Source of the DNA: Amia ocellicauda
Taxonomy: Eukaryota > Chordata > Actinopteri > Amiiformes > Amiidae
Assembly: GCF_036373705.1 (NCBI RefSeq)
Contig: NC_089854.1
Coordinates: 21,225,839-21,289,838, forward strand
DNA: 64,000 nucleotides
Direction: 5' to 3'
This document shows positions 11,781 to 23,370 of this stretch, in pieces. Below the pieces are notes generated by a model. That model was given only the letters and a program-made list of their open reading frames with translations. It did no database searches and had not been told where the DNA came from. The position numbers and the translations under genes were made by a program. Numbering within the stretch: position 1 is the stretch's first letter; the number at the start of each line of letters is the position of its first letter.

Positions 11781-11919
11781 CTGTGAAAATAGTTAGGAAA
11801 GCATTGAAAATAACATACAAAGACACCTTAACATACACCATGATTTGGAAAAGATGCGGGTAACAGCCACAATTTGCATAATCCAGTACCAAAGGCAGTC
11901 ATTCGTACAAGTCTGATTT

Positions 11920-12000
11920 ATATATAATTATTATTATTACTTTATCTAGCTAACACCTTTATATAGGGTGACTTACAAGATAACAAATCATTTACCTGGG
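11920..12000. repeat. Fragment of the dispersed LINE/SINE tail family
   Basis: 'aattattattattactttat' followed by 'cacctttatatagggtgact' and 'tacaag' is a diverged reverse-oriented copy of the tail seen at 630-690 and 5870-5913. Only about 80 bp is recognisable. Confidence 0.5.
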
Positions 12001-12529
12001 GGCAGAGACAGATCTGTTTTCAGAGCAGAGATATACATACATATGGTTATTCTTGGAGTAATGTAAATGAATACATAAGAAGTCACTCGTGATGTTAGGG
12101 AGAAACGTTCAAGAAAAGACGAGACTCAGGGTGTGTATGTAAGGATTTTTTTCCAGTACGAGGATTTATTTATAATTGCAATGTTAGCTACCTAGCTTAA
12201 TACATATTGATATGCATTTCTAAAAATATATTTAACCAACTACATATATTTAAATACTTCCCCCCCTGTACCAGCAAAGATGCCTGGTCCTATTATATGT
12301 AATACATGTTTAAGCCTGAACTGTACATGTTAATGATCACTGTTCAGAGTTATTAATTATTCTTGTTAATCTCAGTATTAATACTATGCAAAATGTAAAT
12401 ATATAAAACGATATATATTGTACTTACATTTCACGATTAAGATTACAGCCTGGTAGGGTAATGTTTGCTAATTGCACTAATCTTCTTTTCCCGTTTTTTT
12501 TCTTCAAAATAAATCCACCTCAGAGCCAA

Positions 12530-12790
12530 GTCCCGCCTCCAAGAACAATTAAACAAGCCCATCAAACGCGTGATTTACGTCCCGCCTTCTAAAGGCAAGT
12601 GACCAATCAGACGCGTCCCTGTTCTGCCCCTCAGAACAGCGCTGGTTTCCAAAACTCAACTGAGCACGGGGGCTCATAAAATCCCCTGTCAAGATGGCCT
12701 CTGTAACCTCTCTTCTACTTTCCCAAGATGGCTGCTCCACAGCCCCACCCCAGGTAAGCCTTTGTTTGAAAGGTCTGTTCTTTTCCAAAC
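12530..12790 (+). promoter_or_regulatory. GC-rich promoter-like block with a possible first exon
   Basis: A local GC-rich island in AT-rich surroundings. It holds two AAGATGGC motifs (12691 and 12725) resembling YY1 initiator sites. The second is an ATG in strong Kozak context at 12728, open for 8 codons plus 2 bases (MAAPQPHP) up to a consensus donor (CCCCAG/gtaagc at 12753/12754). Its phase does not fit the start exon or main exon of SAMD9L-like copy 2. It could be a non-coding first exon, an alternative start, or the promoter of an unknown gene on either strand. A DD36E transposon is inserted about 70 bp downstream. Confidence 0.4.
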
Positions 12791-12826
12791 ACCTTAACAA
12801 AGGGATGGGCCTACTCCATCACTATA

Positions 12827-14049
12827 CACTCACCTAAAGGATTATTAGGAACACCTGTTCAATTTCTCATTAATGCAATTATCTAACCAACCAATCACAT
12901 GGCAGTTGCTTCAATGCATTTAGGGGTGTGGTCCTGGTCAAGACAATCTCCTGAACTCCAAACTGAATGTCTGAATGTGAAAGAAAGGTGATTTAAGCAA
13001 TTCTGAGAGTGGCATGGTTGTTGGTGCCAGACAGGCCAGTCTGAGTATTTCACAATCTGCTCAGTTACTGGGATTTTCACGCACAACCATTTCTAGGGTT
13101 TACAAAGAATGGTGTGAAAAGGGAAAAACATCCAGTATGCGGCAGTCCTGAGGGCGAAAATGCCTTGTTGATGCTAGAGGTCAGAGGAGAATGGGCCGAC
13201 TGATTCAAGCTGATAGAAGAGCAACTTTGACTGAAATAACCACTCGTTACAACCGAGGTATGCAGCAAAGCATTTGTGAAGCCACAACACGTACAACCTT
13301 GAGGCGGATGGGCTACAACAGCAGAAGACCCCACCGGGTACCACTCATCTCCACTACAAATAGGAAAAAGAGGCTACAATTTGCACAAGCTCACCAAAAT
13401 TGGACAGTTGAAGACTGGAAAAATGTTGCCTGGTCCGATGAGTCTCGTTTTCTGTTGAGACATTCAGATGGTAGAGTCAGAATTTGGCGTAAACAGAATG
13501 AGAACATGGATCCATCATGCCTTGTTACCACTGTGCAGGCTGGTGGTGGTGGTGTAATGGTGTGGGGGATGTTTTCTTGACACAGTTTAGGCCCCTTAGT
13601 GCCAATTGGGCATCGTTTAAATGCCACGGCCTACCTGAGCATTGTTTCTGACCATGTCCATCCCTTTATGGCCACCATGTACCCATCCTCTGATGGCTAC
13701 TTCCAGCAGGATAATGCACCATGTCACAAAGGTCGAATCATTTCAAATTGGTTTATTGAACATGACAATGAGTTCACTGTACTAAACTGGCCCCCACAGT
13801 CACCAGATCTCAACCCAATAGAGCATCTTTGGGATGTGGTGGAACGGGAGCTTCGTGCCCTGGATGTGCATCCCACAAATCTCCATCAACTGCAAGATGC
13901 TATCCTATCAATATGGGCCAACATTTCTAAAGAATGCTTTCAGCACCTTGTTGAATCAATGCCACGTAGAATTAAGGCAGTTCTGAAGGCGAAAGGGGGT
14001 CAAACACAGTATTAGTATGGTGTTCCTAATAATCCTTTAGGTGAGTGTA
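12827..14049 (+). mobile_element. Tc1/mariner element of the DD36E type, copy B
   Basis: Inverted repeats CACTCACCTAAAGGATTATT and complement, flanked by TA, bound about 1.22 kb. This is about 20 bp longer than copy A, matching the catalytic-region deletion in that copy. The sequence is otherwise very close to copy A. It sits directly against a long (TA)n tract, the target dinucleotide of this superfamily. Confidence 0.93.
13014..14015 (+). pseudogene. DD36E Tc1/mariner transposase, copy B, with in-frame stops
   Basis: One frame carries the whole enzyme, broken by a TGA near 13149 (arginine position in copy A) and a TGA near 13578 after VWGMFS. The catalytic acids are present: Asp in WSDES, Asp in QQDNAPCH and Glu in NPIEHLWD. 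I count 36 residues between the second Asp and the Glu, against 34 in classical Tc1, which fits the DD36E group named Incomer. The stops make it inactive. Length if open would be about 330-345 aa. Confidence 0.9.
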
Positions 14050-14081
14050 TATATTGTATATATAATATTGTGTATATAATG

Positions 14082-14083
<2 letters not shown>

Positions 14084-14156
<73 letters not shown>
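14084..14156. repeat. (TA)n microsatellite
   Basis: About 36 TA units just after the right end of DD36E copy B. Confidence 0.97.
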
Positions 14157-14158
<2 letters not shown>

Positions 14159-15630
14159 CTGTGTATGTTTTGTTTTTTCCAAACTGTTCATAAGTTTAAA
14201 ACGTTTACAGTTTTACAGAAACAAATCCTAAGCCTGTCGTTGGACGCCGTTATTATTCTTAGTTTTTTTCCGGACTGGTTTGCTATTATTGCCAAGTTCA
14301 GGACGGGTTGTGTGGATTTAGTCGCGGACAGATCTGATCTAGGAGTTTTCTCGGTGTTCATTGGGGAGAGCCTGCTGTAAATAATGTACACATAGACGTA
14401 ATTCATGGGTGGTACATGCCCTCCACGTCGAAACGAAACCTATTCCCCTGTTTCAGAGAAACGAAACTCGGACAGAAGAGGCCCGCCTTCCGTGGCAGGG
14501 TTGGTTAAACAACACTGCGCACACCGCCCGTCTTTCATTCCGACAGCGTCGCTCCGCAGTCAGTGGCAAAACAAAAATCTACCTGCAACAATGTATACAA
14601 TGTATGGATGTATATTTCAAATAATTAGTTTTAATAAATCCAAATGCGTACTTCGCCATTTGGCAATGGTATTCTGTTTGTATAGACTGGAGGGGGGAAG
14701 GTAAACAACTAAAATAAATGTGATACTTTGTGTATTGATGTGACGCCGGCAACTACAGACAGCACTTGGGCTAAATAAAAGCGTCCTTGCCAGGCCACGA
14801 GAAAACATTACTCGTTGATAACATGTATATGTGGTGTATCTAATATAATCGAGGGGTATAGTGTTAAAAGGAAGACCTGAGGCAGGTTTTCCATTATCTA
14901 GACAGGGAGAAGCGCCACCGGACCGCCTTGAAATCCCACAATGCATCGCATCTCAAAGACGGAAGGATTGTGGTGCGTGATCTCCTCGGTTGCAGCTATC
15001 ATTTTAATCCACGTTTTCGAGTAAAATAAACACTATCCTGTCAGCACAGGATATTACTGGTTTACCTTGATCCCTGAGGAAGCCTACACTACTATTAAAC
15101 ATGCCTGTCGGTGGATTAGCCTGGTATCCAGTACTGGAAGTTCAACCATCACCTAAAGTTTCGATTCCCGGATCAAAGCGTAGCTAAGATCACAGCCTGT
15201 GGTTTTCAGCACCGCAGTGTCGTGTAAATGAGCCTGACGGATTGAAACGCTTACTCATCAAGTCTCTCTCCTCAGGTCAAGTGTAGAGATGGGGAAATTA
15301 GAAGTGGACAAGAAACGGCAGGACTGTTGAGGTAATGCGCCTAATCTAACCAGTAAAATGTGCAGATTATATTATCATTATAATCATTTGTATTTTATAA
15401 TAAACGCAATTGTATTGTATAATAGTATAAACTATAAGCGAACCAAACATCCTCATTTCACGCTTGCATTCTGGAGTCTTTGAATAGTTTTGAATACTGT
15501 ATTGATCTTTGTCTCCTGTGGGTTTTACAGCTGAAGGTGCATTTTATTTTGTTTTTACTAGATCTTCCACTGAAAGAAAATCCCCAATTATCTGTTTCGG
15601 CACCATCAGTAACCCAACCTGCTGGCAAAC
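14157..15630 (+). promoter_or_regulatory. Putative promoter and 5' UTR region of SAMD9L-like copy 2
   Basis: A moderately CpG-containing stretch at 14400-14560 holds two GAAACGAAAC motifs (about 14429 and 14456) that match the IRF core AANNGAAA. An ISRE-like AGTTTCGATTCC, one mismatch from AGTTTCNNTTTC, lies at 15157-15168. A TATA-like CTAAATAAAAG lies at about 14770. Possible 5' UTR splice signals are a donor TTGAG/gtaatg near 15330 and an acceptor gggttttacag near 15530, which would lead into the start exon ending at 15634. Interferon inducibility is known for mammalian SAMD9/SAMD9L and is inferred here. The transcription start is not determined. Confidence 0.4.
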
Positions 15631-18600
15631 ATGGGTGAGTGTGTAGCTTCAGTTTTTTTCCCACTTAATATATTTTTCAGTGTCTTAAATTGTGTGTGTG
15701 TGTATATATATATATACACATTTCCATTACACACCAGTATTATTGGAACTGATGATAAATTATGTGATGAATTGGATAATGATAGTATGATTATAATAAT
15801 AAAACAAGACTCGTGCAATGGATTTACAGTCTGATGTCCTAAGTATGGATGTGCATGACACACATTGAATATCGATAATTCCATGGCTTTGATGAAAACT
15901 ATTTGCATAATTGTTGGCCCCCTTCCAAGATGAGATGTATATTAAATGAGAAATAATGCAATGTGACAATTATTGCAATTGCAATAAGTTATTAACTGTA
16001 TTTTAAAACACTTAGCTAACACAACAGCTTTGTTCAATAGAAACATTAACATAACCTAGGGCTGTCCCAAAGGGTACATTTTCACCTTCGAAGGTTCTGA
16101 ACACATTGATTCTACTTTGCATAATTTATCGATGATGTCCCATTGCTGCTTGTGTATAGATTTGAATGAAAATACTCCTTTTTTAAAAAAAAACTGGTAA
16201 TCCATATAAACAGAATAACTTAGAAAGTCTGCCATAAGCCCTTTAAACATCTTCATGAAATTTCTCTGTTTGTATCTTTAAATGCACTCTTTTACAGGGG
16301 TTAAAAAGACTTTTCGGAATGAATGAAAATGATGTTAAGTTTAATACTCTCCACACAATATAAGAAGAGTTGATCTGTCCACTATTATATATATTAAGGT
16401 TTTCAAGATTACAGTATAATTAATATACACAATACCACACTATTATACTACATTTCACAAGTGCAATTTGTATGGATACATAAAGTAACATTTGTTGTGA
16501 AAATTGTATATAAAATTGTATTTAAAAAAATTGAATCTGTTTATTTAAAAGGAAATTGTTGTTATTAAATAAATGTTTGTCTTTCAGAATATAAAAATCT
16601 GCCACTTGAGCAATGGGATGAAAATCATGTAAGCTCCTGGATGAAATCAATAGGAGTTAAAGATACTTACATCGAGAAACTTCATGAAGATGAAGTAACA
16701 GGACCAGTTTTAAAAGGGCTTACATCAGACTTTCTAAAAACCGAGACACAGATGAAACCTGGTCAAATACAGCTTCTTCTGTCTAAAAGAGATGAACTTA
16801 TGACATCTATACATCAGCAAAAATCAGTCAACAAACAAACTGGCAGTTCTACAAAATCAGAAGTTAAGGATCATCAAAATGAACGTAAAGAAATTAAACA
16901 TCAAGAAGTGAAAGCAGTGAAGGGACCAGATCCTGAATCAAAGAAAAAAACTATAAAATCGTTACCAGATTCTCAGCCAAACCTGGAATCTTGTGAACCA
17001 CACCCATTTGACATAACCGACGAAGTCTTTAAATATGTAAAACACAGAGTTCTTCCACCAGAAACTGGAATAGTCGACTTAATAGTGCCTTGCCATGAGT
17101 ACAAATCTCTTGGTGAAGCAGTAAAGTTAGACAGAACTAGGCTGCAGGTCAAGTTTTCCAGTGAGGTTATCAGATTTGGAGCAGGGTGCATGAATGTTCG
17201 AACAAATGGCACGATCCATTTTGGCATTATGGACAGCAAGAACACTTCCTACCAGCATGGAGAAATTATTGGTATCCCTGTGAAGGACAAAGATTTATTT
17301 GTTGATGCATTAGACTACATTGAAAGGAGCTTTACAAATCCTTCCCAACAGGCAGATGCAAGGCAGTGTATCAGGCCCCCAAGGTTCATAGAGGTTATTG
17401 ACAGAGACAACACAGAGACAAGCTGGGTTGTCGAGGTAGACATTGTACCCAAGGCTGAAATTGTTAAAGGCAAACTCTATAGTGTTCGTATACCTAAATT
17501 TAATGAAAAAACTAACAAAGTTGAACTTGATAAGAAAACAGTCTATCAGAGAGTAGGGGCCAAAACAGTGAGCATTACTGATGAAGATCATGTTGAGTTT
17601 ATTCAAGGATTGACAGAAAGAGACCGGAGAAGGCAGGAGGCAGAATCCTCAGTTTATCAGCATCCTTCAGAAATCAGAGAGGATCTTGGGAGAAAACTGT
17701 GTATGCTTTTGACTGGTGGCAAGAAATACATGGATGATTCTCTCTGGTACATTATTGTCACTAACAAGTTTGAAAACGACAGCCTGAAGAACATCACATT
17801 CTTGCTGAACATGAACATCTTCTGTGTGTTGGATTTTGATCCAGACTCTAGAACCTCTGGACTGTGCTGTCGATATCAAACTCTAAAGCGCTCCACACCA
17901 AACGTTCACTTCCTGCATGACTACATGAACGACAGTGACTTAATAAAGAAATTGCAGTTGTTTTATCAGCCCAGCTGGATATTCTGTAATGGGCGCAACG
18001 ATTATCTTGGAGATGAAAAGCCCTGTGATGAAAATACCTGGATAAAGAACAAGAAAAAGCACCTTAAAAAGGCAATAACTACAATCTGCAATGAAATTCT
18101 TCCAAAGGGGACTTTTCTTGTGCTTTTTGTCTTGATGTCAGAGGTGGAACAGCCAATTGTTGACACTTTCCATGAGTTCTATGCTGAAATGAATGGCCAC
18201 GAGGATGTAATTGTCATTTCAGAGTCCAAAGAACACTACAACAAGTGGGCCAGTCTTGCTCAAACATCTTGTCCAACTGAAACACTGAATCAGATCAGCA
18301 TAGTTGGGATGCAGATGAGTCATGTAGATGTCACACTTCAAAGCATTCAGCCCTTTACCACAACACTGTCTGATAAACACTTACCGGTGTACAGTAAGGG
18401 GCAATGTATGCTTACACCTGATGATGAGAAAGCTATGCTGTCCCTTGAAATCCTCGGTATCAATGCTTTCGATGACATCAATATCAAAGATAGTGTTATA
18501 GATGTGGAAGACATAGAAAAACATTTTTACCAAGGAGGAAAAGTGAGTTGGATGAATTTTTGGCTGGCAGACAATGGCAAATGTGGAGAGGTTATTCAAC

Positions 18601-21161
18601 GAGATACATATGAAGAAGTGATTAAAATACTAGAAAACATTTTAAAAGGGAACACACTCTCAAGGTCTGTAGCCAGAATAAACATATACCACCACCCAGG
18701 TAGTGGTGGAAGCACCGTCGCTAGACAAACCCTCTGGAACAAGAGGAAAGATCTGAGGTGTGCAGTGGTCAAGCCATCTCACCCTGTAGCAACTGTCTGC
18801 GAACATGCAGTCTTACTAAGAGAATTTGAAGAAAAGGACATTAACAAATGTGTCCCTGTGCTTCTGTTGTTGGAAGACTATGAGGACCTTGATGAGCTAA
18901 GGCATGGGTTAGGAGAGGCCATCTCCTGCAAGAAAATCAACCCATTGACAATATGCTTCATTCTGCTAAGCTGCAAAAGATCCCATGAGCCTGAAAAGAT
19001 GGTTAAATCCTTTCCTGCAGAATCAGTAGCCATTACACACAAACTGTCAGACCGGGAAAAGAAACTGTTCTCCAAAAAGCGTGAAGTACTTGAGCAAACA
19101 TTTGAACCAGAATTCATTCTGACGTTTGTGTTGATGAGTGAAGGGTTTGATGAAAAATACATCAAGAACTTTGTGGGAAATATTCTAAAAGATATTGATC
19201 ATTCATCTCTTGAAACACACTTAATTGTGTATATAGCGTTGCTCAGTTGTTATGTGCAGCACTCTTATATCTCTGTGTCACATTGTGAAGCCTTTTTGGG
19301 CTTAGGCATCTGTGTAGAACCAATACGCCAGAGTTCATTTGAAAATGCCCTGAGTAAAGAAGCAAGGCTTGTTTTGATACACTTCAGGGACAGCATCACT
19401 TTTGTTCGTATAATTCACCCTTTGGTGGCACAAGAAATCTTAAATCAACTGTGTTCAGACCAGCAGCAAAGTATATTTGCTATGGCCCTTCTTCAGGAAA
19501 AAGTCCTTTTTGAACACAGGTTTGGAAGGAATGACTTTTTGAAGTTCATCAGAGATCTGTTCATTAGACGGTACAAGAGAAGCAAGGGAGACAATGTTGA
19601 CAGTTTATTTTCTCCTCTCATTGAGCACGTCTGTAATGAGGAAAACAACCCACCCAAGGCCATGGACCTGTTAAAATCTGCCTACACCTCTTTAGGAAAG
19701 GACCCTTTCCTCGCGCAACAGCTAGCACGACTCTGTTCAACACATGAAAAATTTGAAGATGCAAAACATTGGGCTGAAGTAGCAAAATCACATTTGCCAC
19801 ATGATTCTTTCATTTTGCACACAGAAGCTCAGGTCTACAAGAAATGGTTCAATTTTAAATTGGACTCGGTAGACAAAAAGGACAGGACCCCTGAGAACAC
19901 TGCCGAAATAATTGAAATGGCTCTAAAAGCAACAGCATGTTTCAGAGCCTCTGAAAAAGCAGCAGAGTTGGAAGAAGATCGCATGAATAACACTGCCTAT
20001 TTCGGAGAGGTGGATGTTTGCTGCCGTTTATTGCAGCTCATTAAATCAGTGAATGTTTTTTCAAATGAAATTACTAAGCTTCTCCACTATCTGCTGACAG
20101 ACGATATTCCAGAAGAAATACAAAAACCCTGGAATACATTTCACAGCCACCTAAAAGGACTTCAAAATCGTATATATTATGCTCTTGAATGGATTTCAGA
20201 AGACCTGAGCTACTTTCAAACTGACAAAAATGAAGAAGAAGAGGAGGTTATGAATAAAGAGCTAGAACATCAATACAATCCCAGAAAATGGCTTCTGAGA
20301 AAAACCCAAGTGTACGCTGAGTTTTTCTGTGAGAATGATCTGTCAGCCAGCCAAGATCAGGAGTTTGAATCCCCAGATAATATTAGTCCGCTAAGGAGAC
20401 AAATGAGGATTTACAAACTTGGAGGTGGTAATGTAACTACCATATTTTCAATGTTGTCTGATCAGAAAAATGAAAGGTGTGGGCAAAAACTGGAGGAAAT
20501 CATAAGTATGTATCTTGATCCACAAAAGCTGGACCTCAGTGACTTGGCAAATTACATTTTGTGTCAAATTGCATTAGGATGCGTTTCACCTGGGTCCCCC
20601 AAACTTGCTACCTTCCGACAGCTTCAGGAACTAAGCTTGCGGTTTAGCAAGGGACGCATTAACACATGTCTCACAAGTGCCTTCTTCCTGCACACTTTGC
20701 TGTTCTGGCCCGATGAAATGCAAGACAAAGAGCCAAATGAAAGGAATAATAAAATTCTCATGGCAGCAATTGACAATTTGAAAAGGCTCTATGAGCATAA
20801 AATCAAGAATGTTCCTTCAAGAAAGAAGAGAATATTCACTCATTTCTTCCTGGGAAACGGAAACGGCCTTCACAGGATCGTTCACAGAAGCAGGCTGGAG
20901 AAGTGCATCAAAGGGTCACTGAATGAAAGGAGACTGAAGTGGCTCAATGGGGAGGTGTGGAAGACCCCAGAGGTCACACAACTGCTGAAACGTGTGGAAG
21001 GATGGACCGAGAATGAAAAGCTGTTTGTCTGGGGCAGCTGCAAACACAGCAAGATCAAAGTTATCCCTCTGCATTCTGCTTCGCTGCCTCATATGAATGA
21101 AAATGTCTCTTTCTATCTTGGATTTTCCTTCAATGGCCCAGTTGCCCTGCACATTAACTAA
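15631..21161 (+). CDS. samd9l: SAMD9/SAMD9L-like protein, copy 2 (coding exons 15631-15634 and 16588-21161)
   Basis: Tandem paralogue of the gene at 114-5449, same strand and same exon design. The long exon opens after the acceptor tgtctttcag at 16587 with two bases of a split codon; ATGG/gtgagt at 15631-15640 completes it as GAA, giving M-E-Y-K-N and about 1525 aa. SAM at residues about 8-80 (VSSWMKSIGVKDTY); polar Lys-rich linker; AlbA_2-like domain around CMNVRTNGTIHFGI; P-loop Walker A GSGGST at 706-711 with the downstream VPVLLLLED strand; helical repeats with EFILTFVLMSEGF; C-terminal part ending NENVSFYLGFSFNGPVALHIN. Many blocks match copy 1 closely; the linker and the acidic segment near residue 1225 (NEEEEEVMNKE) differ most. 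PolyA signals lie at 21367-21372 and 21760-21765. It is likely cytosolic and antiviral by family knowledge. Confidence 0.92.
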
Positions 21162-21839
21162 TAGGTTCTGCTCTACCACAATGACTGCTGTAGATGTGCT
21201 ATCGTGAATTATACATCTGTGCACACCTATTAACTTTATTTTAATTGCTTATGTCATTTTTATTTGTTGTACAAAATTGTAAAAAATAATATATAATCCC
21301 CACTCTCGACCATGTTACTTTTGCACTATGTAATCAACTAAGTTCCCAGTAAGGTAACACCTGTATAATAAATACAATAAGTTTTGATCTCTAACCATGG
21401 ATGGTTTTGTTATGGACAAATGCATTTAATTGTTGGGTTCCCTTTTTTGATGATATACCAAAGAAATTAACTCTATTCACATCGGGGCTTTGCAACCCTG
21501 CTCATTGATAGCAGTAGGATATCTCGGATTTCACTGCAGTTGTGCTTTGAGCTATTTAACCAGTTATTGCCTATTTAGGGTCTGTAGCTATTGATAATAT
21601 TATACTATCTGTAACCACAGGCCTATGGCACTTCAGTACTGGGGTTGCAGACTGCTGTTCTGTATGTTGAGATAATTGCTATTGTGTTCTTGTTTTACAA
21701 TCTATATGGAAATGTTGTTAGAACTTATTTTTTACTATTCTGCCATTGTCCCATATGTTAATAAATACATTGTACATATTTAATTCCTGTGTCCTGTTCT
21801 ATTTTCATGTTGTATAGAATGTTAACCATAATTGATTTT

Positions 21840-21990
21840 GGCACACTTATGAAGAGGATGTTACATCATTGCTTTCATCTAATGATATGAAAGTGCAAAT
21901 ATGCTTACAGGAATATCTGCCAAGTCTTAAACCATACTCATTAGATTTACAGGGGGGTCATTGCTCATTAATAATTATCATTAGAAGAGG
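21840..21990 (+). repeat. Direct repeat unit 1 (partner at 23215-23370)
   Basis: Shared blocks in the same order include TTGCTTTCAT, GATATGAAAGTGCA, ACAGGAATATC, CTTAAACCATACTC, TTAGATTTACA and ATTGCTCATTAATAA. The partner has small insertions and substitutions. The copies are about 1.38 kb apart, which suggests an old local duplication or two copies of an unrecognised repeat. Confidence 0.75.
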
Positions 21991-23214
21991 ATGGAGTTTG
22001 GTTTTGCACAGCGAAATCACACAATACTGTCAATACATACTGTCTTTGTAATAATGCTCTGAAGTAGGGAACATGCATTGTGTTTCCTGTAAAACAGAAC
22101 TGTAACACAAGGAACACTAATTTCTCACAGAGGAAGAAAATTACTAGGAGCTATTGATGTCCAGATACAGTGTACATTTACATACGTTTTTGCAGTTCAG
22201 TATGTAGTATTGTGGCTGGAGTTTCATTGCCAACATTGCCTGAGGTCCAACTGTCCAATGAAAAAGCCTGCCTTGGTGTGGTTTTCTGTGGAGTTGAACA
22301 TACAGTAAGGTGCTTTCTTTCCAGGCTTTTTTTTAACTCAGAGAATTTGCTCTGATGTCACCATTTCCTCCAGCTTTCTCTACTTCACTAGTAGTATTCT
22401 TCTGTGGTATTGTTTTAGTTTTAGATGGGGTTGTGGGTGCTCTACAGGTGACCTCCGAACTTGTTTTTCTGGAACTGCTTGTTGATGTGTTCACTGCCTT
22501 CAATGATTTTTAAATGAAATGAAAATACCATCCCCTCGAGACCAGTACTAAGACTGCAGTCATATGACCCAGAGAGTCATGTCTGTTATTTAATCAGTCT
22601 AGTAACATGACTGCAAAGCTGTCAACCCCACCTAACAAGTTCAGTGTGAGCACGAATTTAAAATTAAACAAGGCAAGTTCATGATGTACGATGTCTCTGG
22701 AAACAATGATACAAACTGAACATAGCAGACATTTTTTATGGAACTGTTCCTTATACAGTGTTTACAACACTGGAAATGCAGAGAAACTACAAAGTTTCCA
22801 GTTTGGTGACATATGTACTTGGCATTGGTGGGCTTTTTGTAAGGTGGGGCAGAAACCTCACAGCAGAAATGCATCGCTACCTGATGCATTAACAATGGTG
22901 TCTGAACAAGGTATTTTTAAAGGAATCCCATACAAAAAAGTTGATGCTGTACGGGTTATAGAAGTGCGATTCATTTACATTTGCACATGCTTATTGTCAT
23001 CGATTAAGCTTATATGGAGGTGAAAAAAAAAACATGAATTTGTGAAAAGGTTTGAGTAAGGTATGGATCCCAGAGTGTTGTTGGCATATTCATAACACTA
23101 TATAAATGTAGTTGTTATTAAGAATAAGTTCTGCCAGCTAGTTTCAATCAGAGCTGCATGTGATGTATGATGTAATTTGTTCATTTTCTACCCTACTAGC
23201 TGGCACATTGGACA

Positions 23215-23370
23215 CTGCTTTCATCAGTTTATGAATAGGTTACAGTATTGCTTTCATTTAATTATATGAAAGTGCAGTTAAGAATTAAACATGCTAACAG
23301 GAATATCAACTATAATGTCTTGAACCATACTCCTTAGATTTACATGTATTGCTCATTAATAAAGATTAGA
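23215..23370 (+). repeat. Direct repeat unit 2 (partner at 21840-21990)
   Basis: Same ordered blocks as unit 1 with about 10 bp extra after GAAAGTGCA and another small insertion before CTTGAACCATACTC. No terminal inverted repeat or target duplication is evident. Confidence 0.75.

Noticed and set aside
12728-16588. Splicing of the 12728-12753 mini-exon (MAAPQPHP) to the SAMD9L copy 2 main exon
   Set aside because: The phases do not fit (two bases left plus two bases needed as codon positions 2-3), whereas 15631-15634 fits exactly.
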